From contig JAFEBA010000035.1 of the NCBI GenBank assembly GCA_018266105.1, forward strand, positions 25,371 through 89,370: 64,000 nucleotides of DNA, in the 5' to 3' direction. The DNA is from a bacterium. GTDB lineage: Bacteria > Vulcanimicrobiota > Xenobia > Xenobiales > JADMJV01. Positions 26,008-35,955 of the stretch are shown in pieces. Each line of letters begins with the position of its first letter. The stretch's first letter is position 1. A program made the position numbers and the translations under genes. The notes below the pieces were generated by a model. The model saw only the letters and a program-made list of their open reading frames with translations. It did no database searches and had not been told where the DNA came from.

Positions 26008-27993
26008 TTACCAGGGGAACAACATTAAGGCCACGGCGCGCGTCCAATAGGCAATGGCCTGGTCGATCTTCCCTCGTTGATAAAAGAGCGTTCCCAGGTT
26101 GTGGTAGACATGCCAGAACTTCGGATTGATCTGGACAACTTTATCCCATTCCAGGATCGCCAATTCAATTTTGCCCTGTTCCAGATAGGCTTCACCCAGG
26201 TTGTAGTAAGCCTGCCAGTGATTGCCATTGATCTGGGTCACGCGTTGCCATTCCACGATGGCCTCTTCCAACTGACCGCGGTGGTAGTAGTAAGTGTTGG
26301 CCAGGTTCCAGTGAGCCGGCCAGTATTCTTCTTTGAAAGAAACCGTCTTCTGCCACTGCCCCAGAGCCTCGTCAAAGTTAGACTGCTGGTAGTAGGCATT
26401 GCCCAGGTTGTTGTGGGCCTGCCAGAAGCCATGCTTGGCTTTGGTCGCCTTCTCCCACTCGCGAATGGCCACGTCCAGGTTGCCCTTTTCGTACTGCACA
26501 TTCCCCATGTTGTAATGGGCCTCGGCGAACTCTGGATTGACCTCGATGGCTTTGGACCACATTTTGGTGGCCCCATCCAGGTCGCCCATCTCCAGCTTGA
26601 TGGAACCCATGTTGTAGAGTGCGATGGCGAACTGGGGGTCCTGCTCCATTGCCTTTTCCCAGTAACCCACCGCCTCTTCCTTGCGGCCCTTCTTGTGGTA
26701 GGCATTACCCAGGTTGTAGAGCACTTCGGCAAACTGAGGGTTAAGGATCAGGGCCTTCTGCCATTCCTCAATGGCCGCATCCACTTTGCCCATCTTGTAG
26801 AGGCCGTTGCCCAGGTTGTAGTAAGCCGGCGCAAACTTGGGGTTGAGCACGGTCACCTTACGATACTCCTCGATGGAGTGCCCCAGATCTTCTTTGCGGT
26901 AGTAGGCCGAGCCCAGGTTGTAGTGGGCCACAAAGTTATTGGGATTCAGATCGACGGCCTTGCCGTATTCCACCACCGCTTCAGCCAGACGACCCAGACC
27001 GTCCAGAGCCGTGCCCAGGTTATTGTGGGTCAGGGCGTTATAAGGGTCGAGTACGGTAGCCTTCTGCCACTCCAAGATGGCCAGGTCCAACTTGCCCTGC
27101 TTGTAATAATTGTTGCCCAAAATATTGTGCAGAGCCGCTTCCGAAGGGCTGATCTTGGTCTTGTAGAGATCCTCACCCGTATCCGCGATCTCGATGGCCT
27201 TGATCAGGTCATTGATGTTCTGAAAGCGCTCGGCCGGGTCTTTCTTCAGGCACTTCAGAATCGCCTGATCGATCTTCTCGGGGACGCTCCGGTTGTGCTT
27301 GGCGGCCGGGACGGGTTCCTGAGTGAGGTGAGCCTGAATGACGGCCGGCAGGTTATCCGCCATGAAGGGCACGCGGCCGGTCACCATCTCGTAGAGCACA
27401 ACGCCCAACGAATAAATGTCGGCGCGTCGGTCGACCTTCTCGCCGCGAGCCTGCTCGGGGCTGAAGTAGAAAACCGAGCCCACGATCTGACCGGGCTGAG
27501 TCAAGGTTTGCGACATCTCTACGAAGGCGATACCGAAGTCGGCCACCTTCACTTCTTTATTTTCGGTGACCATGACGTTGCCTGGCTTTACGTCGCGGTG
27601 CACGATGCCGTGCTCGTGGGCGTAGTTCAGGGCCTGAGCCATGGGCACAAAAATGTGCAGCGCGTCTACCACCGACATGGGCCGGCCATTTTGAGACTTC
27701 AGGATTTTGTCCAGCGAAGAACCGGTGATGAACTCGAAGACCAGGTAGTAAATGCCTTCGTGCTCATTGATATCAAAGATGGCGGTAATGTTGGGATGAT
27801 TCAGGCGGGCGGCGGCCTGGGCTTCACGGATGAAGCGCTCTTTGGCCTCGGGGTTTTGTACCAGCTGTTGGGAGAGAATCTTGATGGCCACCGGACGATT
27901 CAGCAGCGGATCGTGACCGTGGTAAACCACACCCATGCCGCCGCGGCCGAGTTCTTCGATGATGTGGTATCGGCCTATGGTTGCGCTAACCAT
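26008..27993 (-). CDS. Ser/Thr protein kinase (PknB/Hanks type) fused to 11 TPRs
   Basis: 661 residues without a membrane helix, hence cytoplasmic. The kinase domain (about 7-265) is complete: GRGGMGVVYHG, invariant Lys in VAIKIL, catalytic loop HRDVKPGN (about 132), DFGIAF, and APE-like FSPEQARGEKVDRRADIYSLG. Residues 285-655 are eleven consecutive TPR units of 34 residues, recognisable by repeating YNLG or NNLG openings and ExWxKA middles; many units have an unusual Trp at the helix B position. The usual extracytoplasmic PASTA or sensor domain is absent, so the TPR superhelix probably recruits substrates or partners. It is the promoter-proximal gene of a run with the UPF0158-like and TPR-like genes. 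It lies downstream of the radical SAM gene with a 40-base gap. Confidence 0.94.
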   Translation of the reverse strand: MVSATIGRYHIIEELGRGGMGVVYHGHDPLLNRPVAIKILSQQLVQNPEAKERFIREAQAAARLNHPNITAIFDINEHEGIYYLVFEFITGSSLDKILKSQNGRPMSVVDALHIFVPMAQALNYAHEHGIVHRDVKPGNVMVTENKEVKVADFGIAFVEMSQTLTQPGQIVGSVFYFSPEQARGEKVDRRADIYSLGVVLYEMVTGRVPFMADNLPAVIQAHLTQEPVPAAKHNRSVPEKIDQAILKCLKKDPAERFQNINDLIKAIEIADTGEDLYKTKISPSEAALHNILGNNYYKQGKLDLAILEWQKATVLDPYNALTHNNLGTALDGLGRLAEAVVEYGKAVDLNPNNFVAHYNLGSAYYRKEDLGHSIEEYRKVTVLNPKFAPAYYNLGNGLYKMGKVDAAIEEWQKALILNPQFAEVLYNLGNAYHKKGRKEEAVGYWEKAMEQDPQFAIALYNMGSIKLEMGDLDGATKMWSKAIEVNPEFAEAHYNMGNVQYEKGNLDVAIREWEKATKAKHGFWQAHNNLGNAYYQQSNFDEALGQWQKTVSFKEEYWPAHWNLANTYYYHRGQLEEAIVEWQRVTQINGNHWQAYYNLGEAYLEQGKIELAILEWDKVVQINPKFWHVYHNLGTLFYQRGKIDQAIAYWTRAVALMLFPW

Positions 27994-28033
27994 GGATGAA
28001 ACAGAACCTCCCGATTTTAAGAGCCACGATCTT

Positions 28034-29320
28034 CTAAGCCTCGCCCTTGCAAGCCTGCTTGCCGTATCGGTACTTGGGCAGCGTGTGATTGCCGATCACC
28101 AGTCCGGGACAGTCCTTCTTCAAGCGAGCCACCAGCACTTGCATTCCCAGGGCTGGCCCACCGGGCATGGGCACTGCCTGGACGTACATGTCCGGATCAA
28201 TATTGAGCGTGCGCATCTGGATCATCTGCACGTCCAGCTGATTGATGAAGCGCACCAACTCTTCCACTTCCTGCTCTCGATCGTTCCAACCGGGCATATG
28301 CAGGTAGTTGAGCGAGACCAGCACCCCGTTAGCCCGGGCCAACTGAATGGACTTCTTCAGGTCTTCAAAAACATACCCGCGAGGCTGGTAATAGGCTGTG
28401 TAAGGTTCCGCCAGCACCGAATTGAGACTGACCCGCACCGAATCCAGACCGGCCTCCACCACCAATTTGAATCCATCCGGTTTGGAGGCATTGGTGTTGA
28501 GGTGGATCGTGCCGATCTGGGTTTGCTCGCGCAAGCTCCTGATCGAGCGGGCGATCAGTTTGGCTTGAAGCAGAGGCTCGCCTTCGCAGCCCTGGCCGAA
28601 GCTGTAAATGCTATCGGGAGCTTGGAGGTGGGCCAGGCCAACCTCCACGATCTCCTTTTCGTTGGGAACAAACACGAATCGTTGCTGGGGCGAAGCCGGC
28701 TTATCCTCGGGCTGCTGGGAAATACAACCGACGCATTCCGCGTTGCAGGCGGGCGAGACGGGCACGGCTCCCTCCCATCGTCCCAGAAAGATGTTCTGCG
28801 CATTGTAACAGCCGTATTCCAACGAGCAGATCTTGAGCTGCTCCAGCACCCGATTGCCGGGAAAGCGCTGCTGATGAGCCGAGATGCGCGCTTCCAGGTC
28901 GGGCCGACCGTAATCTTTGGGCTGCCAGTGGGGATTGGAGTCGGTTTTCAAGGCTGCCACCCAGGGCTGGCCTTCGCGGAACGCCACTGCCGTGTAGCCG
29001 AAAAAGGGCAAATAGGGCATTCCGTCCGTACGAACATAGGAGGGTAGCAAAGTCCGCGTATAGCCGCTGGGCAACTGCGCCGCCACGGCCAGCCCCCCGT
29101 CCATGCGGGTGGGGGGTTCGGGATAGCGCGAACCTTTGGGCCAACCCAGGGGACTGCGTCCCTGCAAAAACTGCAGGCGCGTGCCCTCTGGGGCAGGAAT
29201 CCAATCGCTATCCTGGCCGGGGCGATGCTCGCTGCCCGTGCGCACTGCCGGCGTCCAACCGCGCAAATCCCACATCTTGCCCTGATCGTCTGACGCGATC
29301 ACACGAAACGGTGCTGCCAT
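28034..29320 (-). CDS. Radical SAM protein of unknown substrate
   Basis: 428 residues. The [4Fe-4S] motif CxxxCxxC is CNAECVGC at about residue 193, unusually far from the N-terminus. The barrel continues with FGQGCEGEPLLQ, TIHLNTNASKP and LDSVRVSLNSVL. The first 180 residues are a separate domain with many Trp/Pro (WDLRGWTP, WPKGSRYPEP) and two Cys (CSLEYGCYNAQN, about 164-175) that could bind another cluster. No partner peptide or recognised pathway gene adjoins, so the reaction cannot be named. The ATG start at 29320 follows the Rho terminator region. Its own promoter probably lies in the 64 bases between the terminator and the gene. Confidence 0.85.
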   Translation of the reverse strand: MAAPFRVIASDDQGKMWDLRGWTPAVRTGSEHRPGQDSDWIPAPEGTRLQFLQGRSPLGWPKGSRYPEPPTRMDGGLAVAAQLPSGYTRTLLPSYVRTDGMPYLPFFGYTAVAFREGQPWVAALKTDSNPHWQPKDYGRPDLEARISAHQQRFPGNRVLEQLKICSLEYGCYNAQNIFLGRWEGAVPVSPACNAECVGCISQQPEDKPASPQQRFVFVPNEKEIVEVGLAHLQAPDSIYSFGQGCEGEPLLQAKLIARSIRSLREQTQIGTIHLNTNASKPDGFKLVVEAGLDSVRVSLNSVLAEPYTAYYQPRGYVFEDLKKSIQLARANGVLVSLNYLHMPGWNDREQEVEELVRFINQLDVQMIQMRTLNIDPDMYVQAVPMPGGPALGMQVLVARLKKDCPGLVIGNHTLPKYRYGKQACKGEA

Positions 29321-29384
29321 AGGCTTATTTCTACGTTACCAGACTTGCGATTCCTTGCCTCAGGAAGCGGCTTCCCAAGGGCAT

Positions 29385-29416
29385 AAAAAAAGCCCCGACC
29401 GAAGCCGGGGCTTTTT
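29385..29416. terminator. Bidirectional-looking intrinsic terminator after rho
   Basis: A stem of AGCCCCG (29391-29397) and CGGGGCT (29406-29412) is flanked by seven A on the left and five T on the right. On the minus strand it is followed by a T run, 38 bases after the rho stop codon, so it should end rho transcription. Confidence 0.85.
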
Positions 29417-29449
29417 CAGACCAGTCCGCATCACGGCTGGCGTTCACTT

Positions 29450-31123
<1,674 letters not shown>

Positions 31124-31167
31124 TCAAGTGACTCCTTGTCGTAGTGGGGATTCCCAGTCTTGGGAAA

Positions 31168-32196
31168 TCAACGGAATCGGCTCAGGAGGCGACTCCCGAC
31201 CAGAGTCAGGAAGGCTCCAAAAGCCATCAGCACTCCGAAATGAACGACCAGGGTGGTCGCCGATTCCTGAGCGAGCACAGTTCTTTGCAGACCATCGTAG
31301 AGATAGTAAGCTGGACTGAACTTGGCTCCGCGACTGACCATTTCACTCGTTTCCGAAAAAGCGACGGGAATAAACAGGACGGAGAACAACAGGGCGGTCC
31401 AGGAACTGGCTGCGGCGGGGCCTTTGGCCAGCAAGCCAACGACTCCTCCTAGGGCAGCAAACACGAAGCTTGCCACCAGTGTCAACCCGAGGGCGCTCCA
31501 GAATGAGGAAAGCGTGGATCCTCGCAGAGCGACCACCGACATCGCCGCCATCGTGCCCAGGGCAGTACTGACAACGAGTTTTCCAGCCCACAGTTCTGTG
31601 GAACCGGCCGGCGAGAGAAGCATTTGCTGTAAAGTTCCAGCCTCCTTCTCCTCGACAAGATTGGATGCGCTAATAATCATCGTGGTGAGCGCCGCCATCA
31701 CGATCAGGAGTGGATAAATCATATCCCGGGCCTGGCCCGCCTGATTCTGAGGCTTGATATAAGCCGGCAGTTTTTGTCCAGCCTGCTGGCGGAGACAAGA
31801 ACGCAAGAGTTCCTTGGCCAGCGCCACCTGGGTAGGCCGGGAGGCGCCTTCCCAGATCCGCACATCCGGACGCTCATCCCCGATTAACTGCTCGTCAAAG
31901 TCCGCCCCCACTTCGACCAGCAAAACTGGACCACCCGGCCGCAACCGCGCCAGCGCTTCCTGGTGGGAGGGATATTCTGTCACCACCAGATTCTGGTTGC
32001 GCTGCAGGACTCGGGTCAGGCCACAATCGGCCGGGGCGACCACGGCGATCGGAATATGCAGAGCCTGGCCGGGCTGATCGGTGAGACGCAGAAACAGACT
32101 CAACAGCAGCGGAGTCAAGAGAACGAGCAGCGCCACCTGGCTGCGCAGGACGTCCAGCAAGTCCTTCCAGACCAGCCACCGGAGCCGGCGCAGCAT
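31168..32196 (-). CDS. ABC-2 type transporter permease
   Basis: 342 residues. One N-terminal helix (about 20-36, LLVLLTPLLLSLFL) is followed by an extracytoplasmic domain of about 120 residues, then five or six helices from 165 to the end. LVEEKEAGTLQQMLLSP (about 186-202) is the coupling-helix motif of ABC-2 and NatB-like permeases. Its ATG follows the stop of the SPOR-like gene directly with no gap, and the ATPase gene is one further upstream, so the three form an exporter operon. Substrate unknown. Rho follows 44 bases downstream. Confidence 0.88.
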   Translation of the reverse strand: MLRRLRWLVWKDLLDVLRSQVALLVLLTPLLLSLFLRLTDQPGQALHIPIAVVAPADCGLTRVLQRNQNLVVTEYPSHQEALARLRPGGPVLLVEVGADFDEQLIGDERPDVRIWEGASRPTQVALAKELLRSCLRQQAGQKLPAYIKPQNQAGQARDMIYPLLIVMAALTTMIISASNLVEEKEAGTLQQMLLSPAGSTELWAGKLVVSTALGTMAAMSVVALRGSTLSSFWSALGLTLVASFVFAALGGVVGLLAKGPAAASSWTALLFSVLFIPVAFSETSEMVSRGAKFSPAYYLYDGLQRTVLAQESATTLVVHFGVLMAFGAFLTLVGSRLLSRFR

Positions 32197-32787
32197 CTAG
32201 GGCGTGGGTGTGGGGGAAGCTCCGGCAGACTCACCGACGGACTCAAGCACGATCTGATTCTCAGCCAGGGGAATCTTCTTGACGGCTTCCACTGCCTGAC
32301 CGGCCTTGTCGTCATCCACCGCTGCGACCTCAACCACCGAAACCTTGGTGGTCTTGGTCACAATGTTCTCCACAATCTGGAAGGTGAATCCCTTATTCTT
32401 AGCGCCATTCGAGGCCTTGACGGCCTCCGGGCGAGTTTTGTAGACCCCACCCAGACGGATATCATCACCCACGATTCGCACCGGCAGAAGACTCTTCATG
32501 CCGGCCATGATGCCTTTGCGCACATCCGGATCGGTCACTCGATTGACGACGATAAAGCCTTCCTGGACTTCGTGCTTCCAGGGCTGATTCGTCAGGATCT
32601 CGGTCTTGAGAGCGAGTCCGTCCAGAGCCTTGACAACTTTCTTGACCTGGTCCTTCTTGTCGCAGTAGACAAGCAAGTGCTTTTTCTCGGCCGGTGGAGG
32701 CGGAGGGGGGGTCATCTTGACCCAGGCCAGCAAGGCTCCGTTGGTTACCCACAAAAATCCCAGAACAATCAGCAACAGTCGACGCAT
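32197..32787 (-). CDS. Membrane-anchored hypothetical protein within ABC exporter operon, possibly SPOR-like
   Basis: 196 residues from ATG 32787. A single N-terminal helix (LLLIVLGFLWVTNGALLAWV) is followed by a run of six Pro and a soluble domain predicted to face the periplasm. That domain appears to contain two alpha/beta repeats of about 70 residues (HLLVYCDKKDQVKKVVKAL; FTFQIVENIVTKTTKVSVV). It recalls the SPOR peptidoglycan-binding fold, but I cannot confirm this. The C-terminus is Ser/Pro/Thr-rich. It sits between an ABC ATPase gene (3-base gap) and the permease gene (0-base gap), so it is probably an accessory subunit of that exporter. Confidence 0.7.
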   Translation of the reverse strand: MRRLLLIVLGFLWVTNGALLAWVKMTPPPPPPAEKKHLLVYCDKKDQVKKVVKALDGLALKTEILTNQPWKHEVQEGFIVVNRVTDPDVRKGIMAGMKSLLPVRIVGDDIRLGGVYKTRPEAVKASNGAKNKGFTFQIVENIVTKTTKVSVVEVAAVDDDKAGQAVEAVKKIPLAENQIVLESVGESAGASPTPTP

Positions 32788-32790
32788 CAA

Positions 32791-33483
32791 TTATTCTTCG
32801 GATGCACAGTACAGACTCCTGCCCGCAACTGCGCGATAGACTCGTTCCAGACTGGCTTGCTGAGCCAGATCGCCTAACTCCTGGTTCAGATACTGGGCAC
32901 ACAGTTCAGCCGGTGTCCCCTCGGCCAGCAGGCGGCCCTGATGCAAAATGCCCACCCTCCCGGCCAGCTCTTGAGCCTCGCGCATATCGTGAGTAGAAAG
33001 CAAGATGGCCCCCTTAAAATCCCGAATCAGTCGATAGATTTCTTCGCGCCCCAGGACATCCAGGCCGTTAGTCGGTTCATCCAACAGCAAGAGTTCGGCC
33101 CTGACCAGCAGGGCCCGGGCCCAGGCCAGCCGCTGCTGTTGCCCGCGTGAAAGCTGCGCGCCGTAGCGCTTCTCCAGACCGGACAGCCCGACTCGATCCA
33201 GCAAATCCAAAGGATCGGCTTGAACTCCATAGAGACCAGCGTAAAAACGCAAGCTTTCGAGCAGGGTCAGGCGCGGATGCAGAGCGGGCAAATCGGTAAT
33301 CCATGCCAGACGCGCGCGCCAGCTCGAATCGGAACAAGGGTCTTGACCAAACACGCGCACGCTACCGGAGGAAGGGCGAAGGCTGCCGCGGATCAGCTTT
33401 TGCAGGGTGCTTTTGCCCGCGCCGTTCGCACCCAGCATCGCGTACACTTGACCGGGCTCCAGCCGCAGCGAAACATCTGTCAA
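32791..33483 (-). CDS. ABC transporter ATP-binding protein; true N-terminus upstream of first usual start codon
   Basis: 230 residues from TTG 33483. Walker A is GANGAGKST, the Q-loop lies near WITDLPALHP, the signature is LSRGQQQR (a variant of LSGGQ with Arg), Walker B is LLLLDEPTNGLD and the switch His is in LSTHDMRE. The frame continues upstream as VELSQVSFAYTSVKV, an ordinary first beta strand plus the A-loop Tyr that stacks on adenine, ending one base after the TAG of the preceding gene. No ATG, GTG or TTG exists there. The likely start is CTG 33531-33529, coupled to that stop, giving about 246 residues. It powers the permease at 31168-32196 together with the anchored protein between them. 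Confidence 0.88.
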   Translation of the reverse strand: MTDVSLRLEPGQVYAMLGANGAGKSTLQKLIRGSLRPSSGSVRVFGQDPCSDSSWRARLAWITDLPALHPRLTLLESLRFYAGLYGVQADPLDLLDRVGLSGLEKRYGAQLSRGQQQRLAWARALLVRAELLLLDEPTNGLDVLGREEIYRLIRDFKGAILLSTHDMREAQELAGRVGILHQGRLLAEGTPAELCAQYLNQELGDLAQQASLERVYRAVAGRSLYCASEE

Positions 33484-33532
33484 AACCTTGACGGACGTAT
33501 AAGCAAAAGAGACCTGACTGAGCTCAACCAGG

Positions 33533-34042
33533 CTACATGTAGCCCCAGCCTTCTTCTAATTTGCGCTGGGTCTCACCATTCAGGACCAGTGCGTCGTTCA
33601 ACTTTTCCGCGCCGCGTAGAAACAGCTTGACCGCAGCCTGAGCAAGCACCAGGTCATTGGTTTCAATGGCCTGCCAGACTTGATTGAGCGAAGTTTCGTA
33701 GTCCTCCACCCCCGAGAATGTCGTTTCAACTTCCTCTGTGAATTCTTCGTAGTAGTTCCACCCGGGGCCGTGGGATTGATGAATCGACTCAACCAGCCCC
33801 TGAATGCGACCCATAATGTCGTCGTAGAAGCCTTGAAACCAGTCCTGGAAGTCCATCCAGCTCTGTTCCCCGGTCTTGACTTTCATGACGGCGGTGCGCA
33901 GGCGCTCGTATTTACCGGTCTGTCGAGCCTGCCCGGCCGTCCCGGTGGTGCGAGGATCAAGCTTGGGGAGACGAGCACCACACTTATCGCAGTGGTTGAT
34001 TTCTGGACTGTTGTTATGGCCGCAGATATGACAAATGATCAC
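33533..34042 (-). CDS. Zinc-ribbon hypothetical protein
   Basis: 169 residues from a GTG with GAGGAG 9 bases upstream. The N-terminus is a double zinc knuckle, CHICGHNNSPEINHCDKCGA (CxxC...CxxC, residues 4-23). The rest is acidic and helical with several Trp and Tyr (SWMDFQDWFQGFYDD, GWNYYEEF) and no recognised domain. Such one-ribbon plus helix proteins usually act as protein or nucleic-acid adaptors. It is flanked by two ABC ATPase genes. The downstream ATPase frame starts at its stop codon, implying cotranslation. Function not known. Confidence 0.75.
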   Translation of the reverse strand: MIICHICGHNNSPEINHCDKCGARLPKLDPRTTGTAGQARQTGKYERLRTAVMKVKTGEQSWMDFQDWFQGFYDDIMGRIQGLVESIHQSHGPGWNYYEEFTEEVETTFSGVEDYETSLNQVWQAIETNDLVLAQAAVKLFLRGAEKLNDALVLNGETQRKLEEGWGYM

Positions 34043-34120
34043 TGGTGGTTACTCCTCGCGGAAGCGTTCTTCATCCTCGTACCCAGCCCTTCCATCCAGA
34101 CCCTTGACTGCACCTGCTTT

Positions 34121-34786
34121 TCAGCCGTGGAGAGTGCCATTTTCTAGTCGATAAACTTTCTGCGCGTATGCCGCGACCTGGGGGTCGTGGGTGACCAGCA
34201 CAGTCGTCACGCTGCGGCTGCGGTTCACTTCGCGAATCACTTCCATTACCTGCAAGGTGGATTGCCCATCCAGACTTCCGGTGGGTTCGTCCGCCAGCAG
34301 AAGGCCTGGCAGATTGGCCAGGGCGCGAGCCACCGCGACCTTCTGCTGCTGACCTCCGGAAAGCGTACCGATGCGTTGATTGGCCTGTTTCTGCAGCCCA
34401 ATCATGGTCAGCAGGCCCTGCACTCGGGCCAGCCGCTCACTCCGCTTTACACCAGCCAACTGCATAGGCAACGATACATTCTCCTGCACGGTCAGACCTG
34501 GGAGCAGCTGATAATTCTGAAAAACAAACCCGATGTGCTCCAGGCGAATGCGCTCACGGACAGCCTCGGGCGCCTTGGAAACGTCCCGCTTGTCAAAGAA
34601 AATTTGGCCAAAAGTGGGATTATCCAGGCACCCCAGCAGGTTAAGCAGGCTACTCTTGCCCGATCCAGAGGGGCCGGTGATGGCCACAAAATCGCCGCTC
34701 TCGATGGTCATGGAGAGATCATCCAGGACCTTCATCGGTCGATTCTTACCGTAAATTTTGTGGATACCTTGTAAGGAAACCCTCAT
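34121..34786 (-). CDS. ABC transporter ATP-binding protein, LolD/MacB type
   Basis: 221 residues, complete. Walker A GPSGSGKSS, Q-loop FVFQNYQLLPGLTV, signature LSGGQQQKVAVARAL, Walker B LLLADEPTGSLD and the switch His in VLVTHDPQVA. The LLADEPTGSLD wording is diagnostic of the MacB/LolD/FtsE branch. The TAATG junction with the upstream FtsX-like permease gene shows they are one unit. The role is ATP-driven mechanical export or release of lipoproteins, peptides or antibiotics; the cargo is unknown. After its stop the same frame stays open for 23 further codons before a TAA just upstream of the zinc-ribbon gene. Confidence 0.92.
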   Translation of the reverse strand: MRVSLQGIHKIYGKNRPMKVLDDLSMTIESGDFVAITGPSGSGKSSLLNLLGCLDNPTFGQIFFDKRDVSKAPEAVRERIRLEHIGFVFQNYQLLPGLTVQENVSLPMQLAGVKRSERLARVQGLLTMIGLQKQANQRIGTLSGGQQQKVAVARALANLPGLLLADEPTGSLDGQSTLQVMEVIREVNRSRSVTTVLVTHDPQVAAYAQKVYRLENGTLHG

Positions 34787-35955
34787 TATTCAGTTCTTAG
34801 CCCGTCCATAATCTGCTGGCGCCAGATCAAAATAAGGGGAATCAAGGCCCCAGCCATTCCCACCAGTCCGGACAAAAGCATGCCCTGCAGCAGTAGCAAC
34901 GGCGTCACCTGAGCCAGAGGGAAAGGCAGCTGAAGCAAAACCACCACAGCTTCGTCCAGCACTCCGGACACCAGAATCCCGAATAGACAACCCAAAACCC
35001 CCCCGGCCCCGCTCAACATCAGGGATTCCCAAATCAACATAAAGCACACCGTCAGTCGGGAGGCTCCAATGGCGCGCAAGACGGCAAACTCACGCAGACG
35101 CTCGTAGGTGGACATGAGCATGGTATTCATGGCAGCCGTGATGGCGATCAAAACTCCGATGGAAGCAATGGAAGCCTGCAACAACCAGGCATAACGCACA
35201 AAAACGCTGCTGCGTGCAAGATACTCACTCTTGGTCAGCACCTGGACCCCGGGTAGTTCCGAACGAATTCGAGCCGCGTCGCCGGTAGCCAGGGCCGAAT
35301 CCCTGAGCTGCAGCCAGATTTCCTGATAGCCATTGTTTTCTTTGGGCGGAGCCACAAAGGCAAAGAAATCCTGGAACCCGCCGCCCCGAACCACACCCGC
35401 CACATCCAGCCGAGTCTGTCCGTGCACGATGGCGTCCATCGCCGAGCTTCCGAACTCCTGATGGGCCAAACCCTCACCCAGGATCACTTTGCCCTCAGGC
35501 AGTTCCTCGGGCAATCCGCCCAGCCGCGGAAAGAAGGCGGCGATCGAGTCGCGGTCCAGATAGAGCACCGGTAAAATTGCATGGCGCCCCTTCCAGGAAT
35601 CCCGGTTCACGCCCACCGCCCTGGCAACGTTATCTCCGGCCGAAATCTTCTCCAACACTTCCTTGCTGAGGGTATCCTGACTGTAGCCGATAGTGCCTAT
35701 TGGACCGGAAGGTAAAGCCATGGCCTGGTCGGGCATCAGGTAGATATCAACGGCCCGGCTATCCAGCTCGGTTTCGATGCGCCGACTCAGACCTTCAGCC
35801 AGCGAGACAAGCGCCACAAACGAGCCAATAGCCAGCAAAACGCCGATCAGCGTCAACAAGGAGCGTTCTCGATTGCGCACCACATTGCGCAAAGCCAGAT
35901 TAAACGTCAACAAGGCGGGCTCGCCGCTTGCGCAGCTGCTCCCAACTGAGGCCAT
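34786..35955 (-). CDS. FtsX/MacB-like ABC permease
   Basis: 389 residues if the only ATG (35955) is used. The FtsX-type N-terminus normally begins a few residues before ALRNVVRNRERSLLTLIGV, so TTG at 35913 or 35910 inside the overlap with polX is at least as likely. One helix lies at about 35-58 and a periplasmic MacB-PCD domain at about 60-255. Three helices follow at about 265-290, 315-340 and 350-375, the four-helix topology of type VII ABC mechanotransmitters. No C-terminal adaptor or MacA-like gene is adjacent. Its 5' end overlaps polX by up to 56 bases, hinting that the whole block 29450-40424 may be one transcript. Confidence 0.88.
   Translation of the reverse strand: MASVGSSCASGEPALLTFNLALRNVVRNRERSLLTLIGVLLAIGSFVALVSLAEGLSRRIETELDSRAVDIYLMPDQAMALPSGPIGTIGYSQDTLSKEVLEKISAGDNVARAVGVNRDSWKGRHAILPVLYLDRDSIAAFFPRLGGLPEELPEGKVILGEGLAHQEFGSSAMDAIVHGQTRLDVAGVVRGGGFQDFFAFVAPPKENNGYQEIWLQLRDSALATGDAARIRSELPGVQVLTKSEYLARSSVFVRYAWLLQASIASIGVLIAITAAMNTMLMSTYERLREFAVLRAIGASRLTVCFMLIWESLMLSGAGGVLGCLFGILVSGVLDEAVVVLLQLPFPLAQVTPLLLLQGMLLSGLVGMAGALIPLILIWRQQIMDGLRTE

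Noticed and set aside
26077..27999. A 640-codon open frame on the plus strand opposite the TPR kinase
   Set aside because: It is the complement of a GC-rich, repeat-containing kinase gene with all motifs on the other strand; the antisense protein has no domain and no ribosome site.
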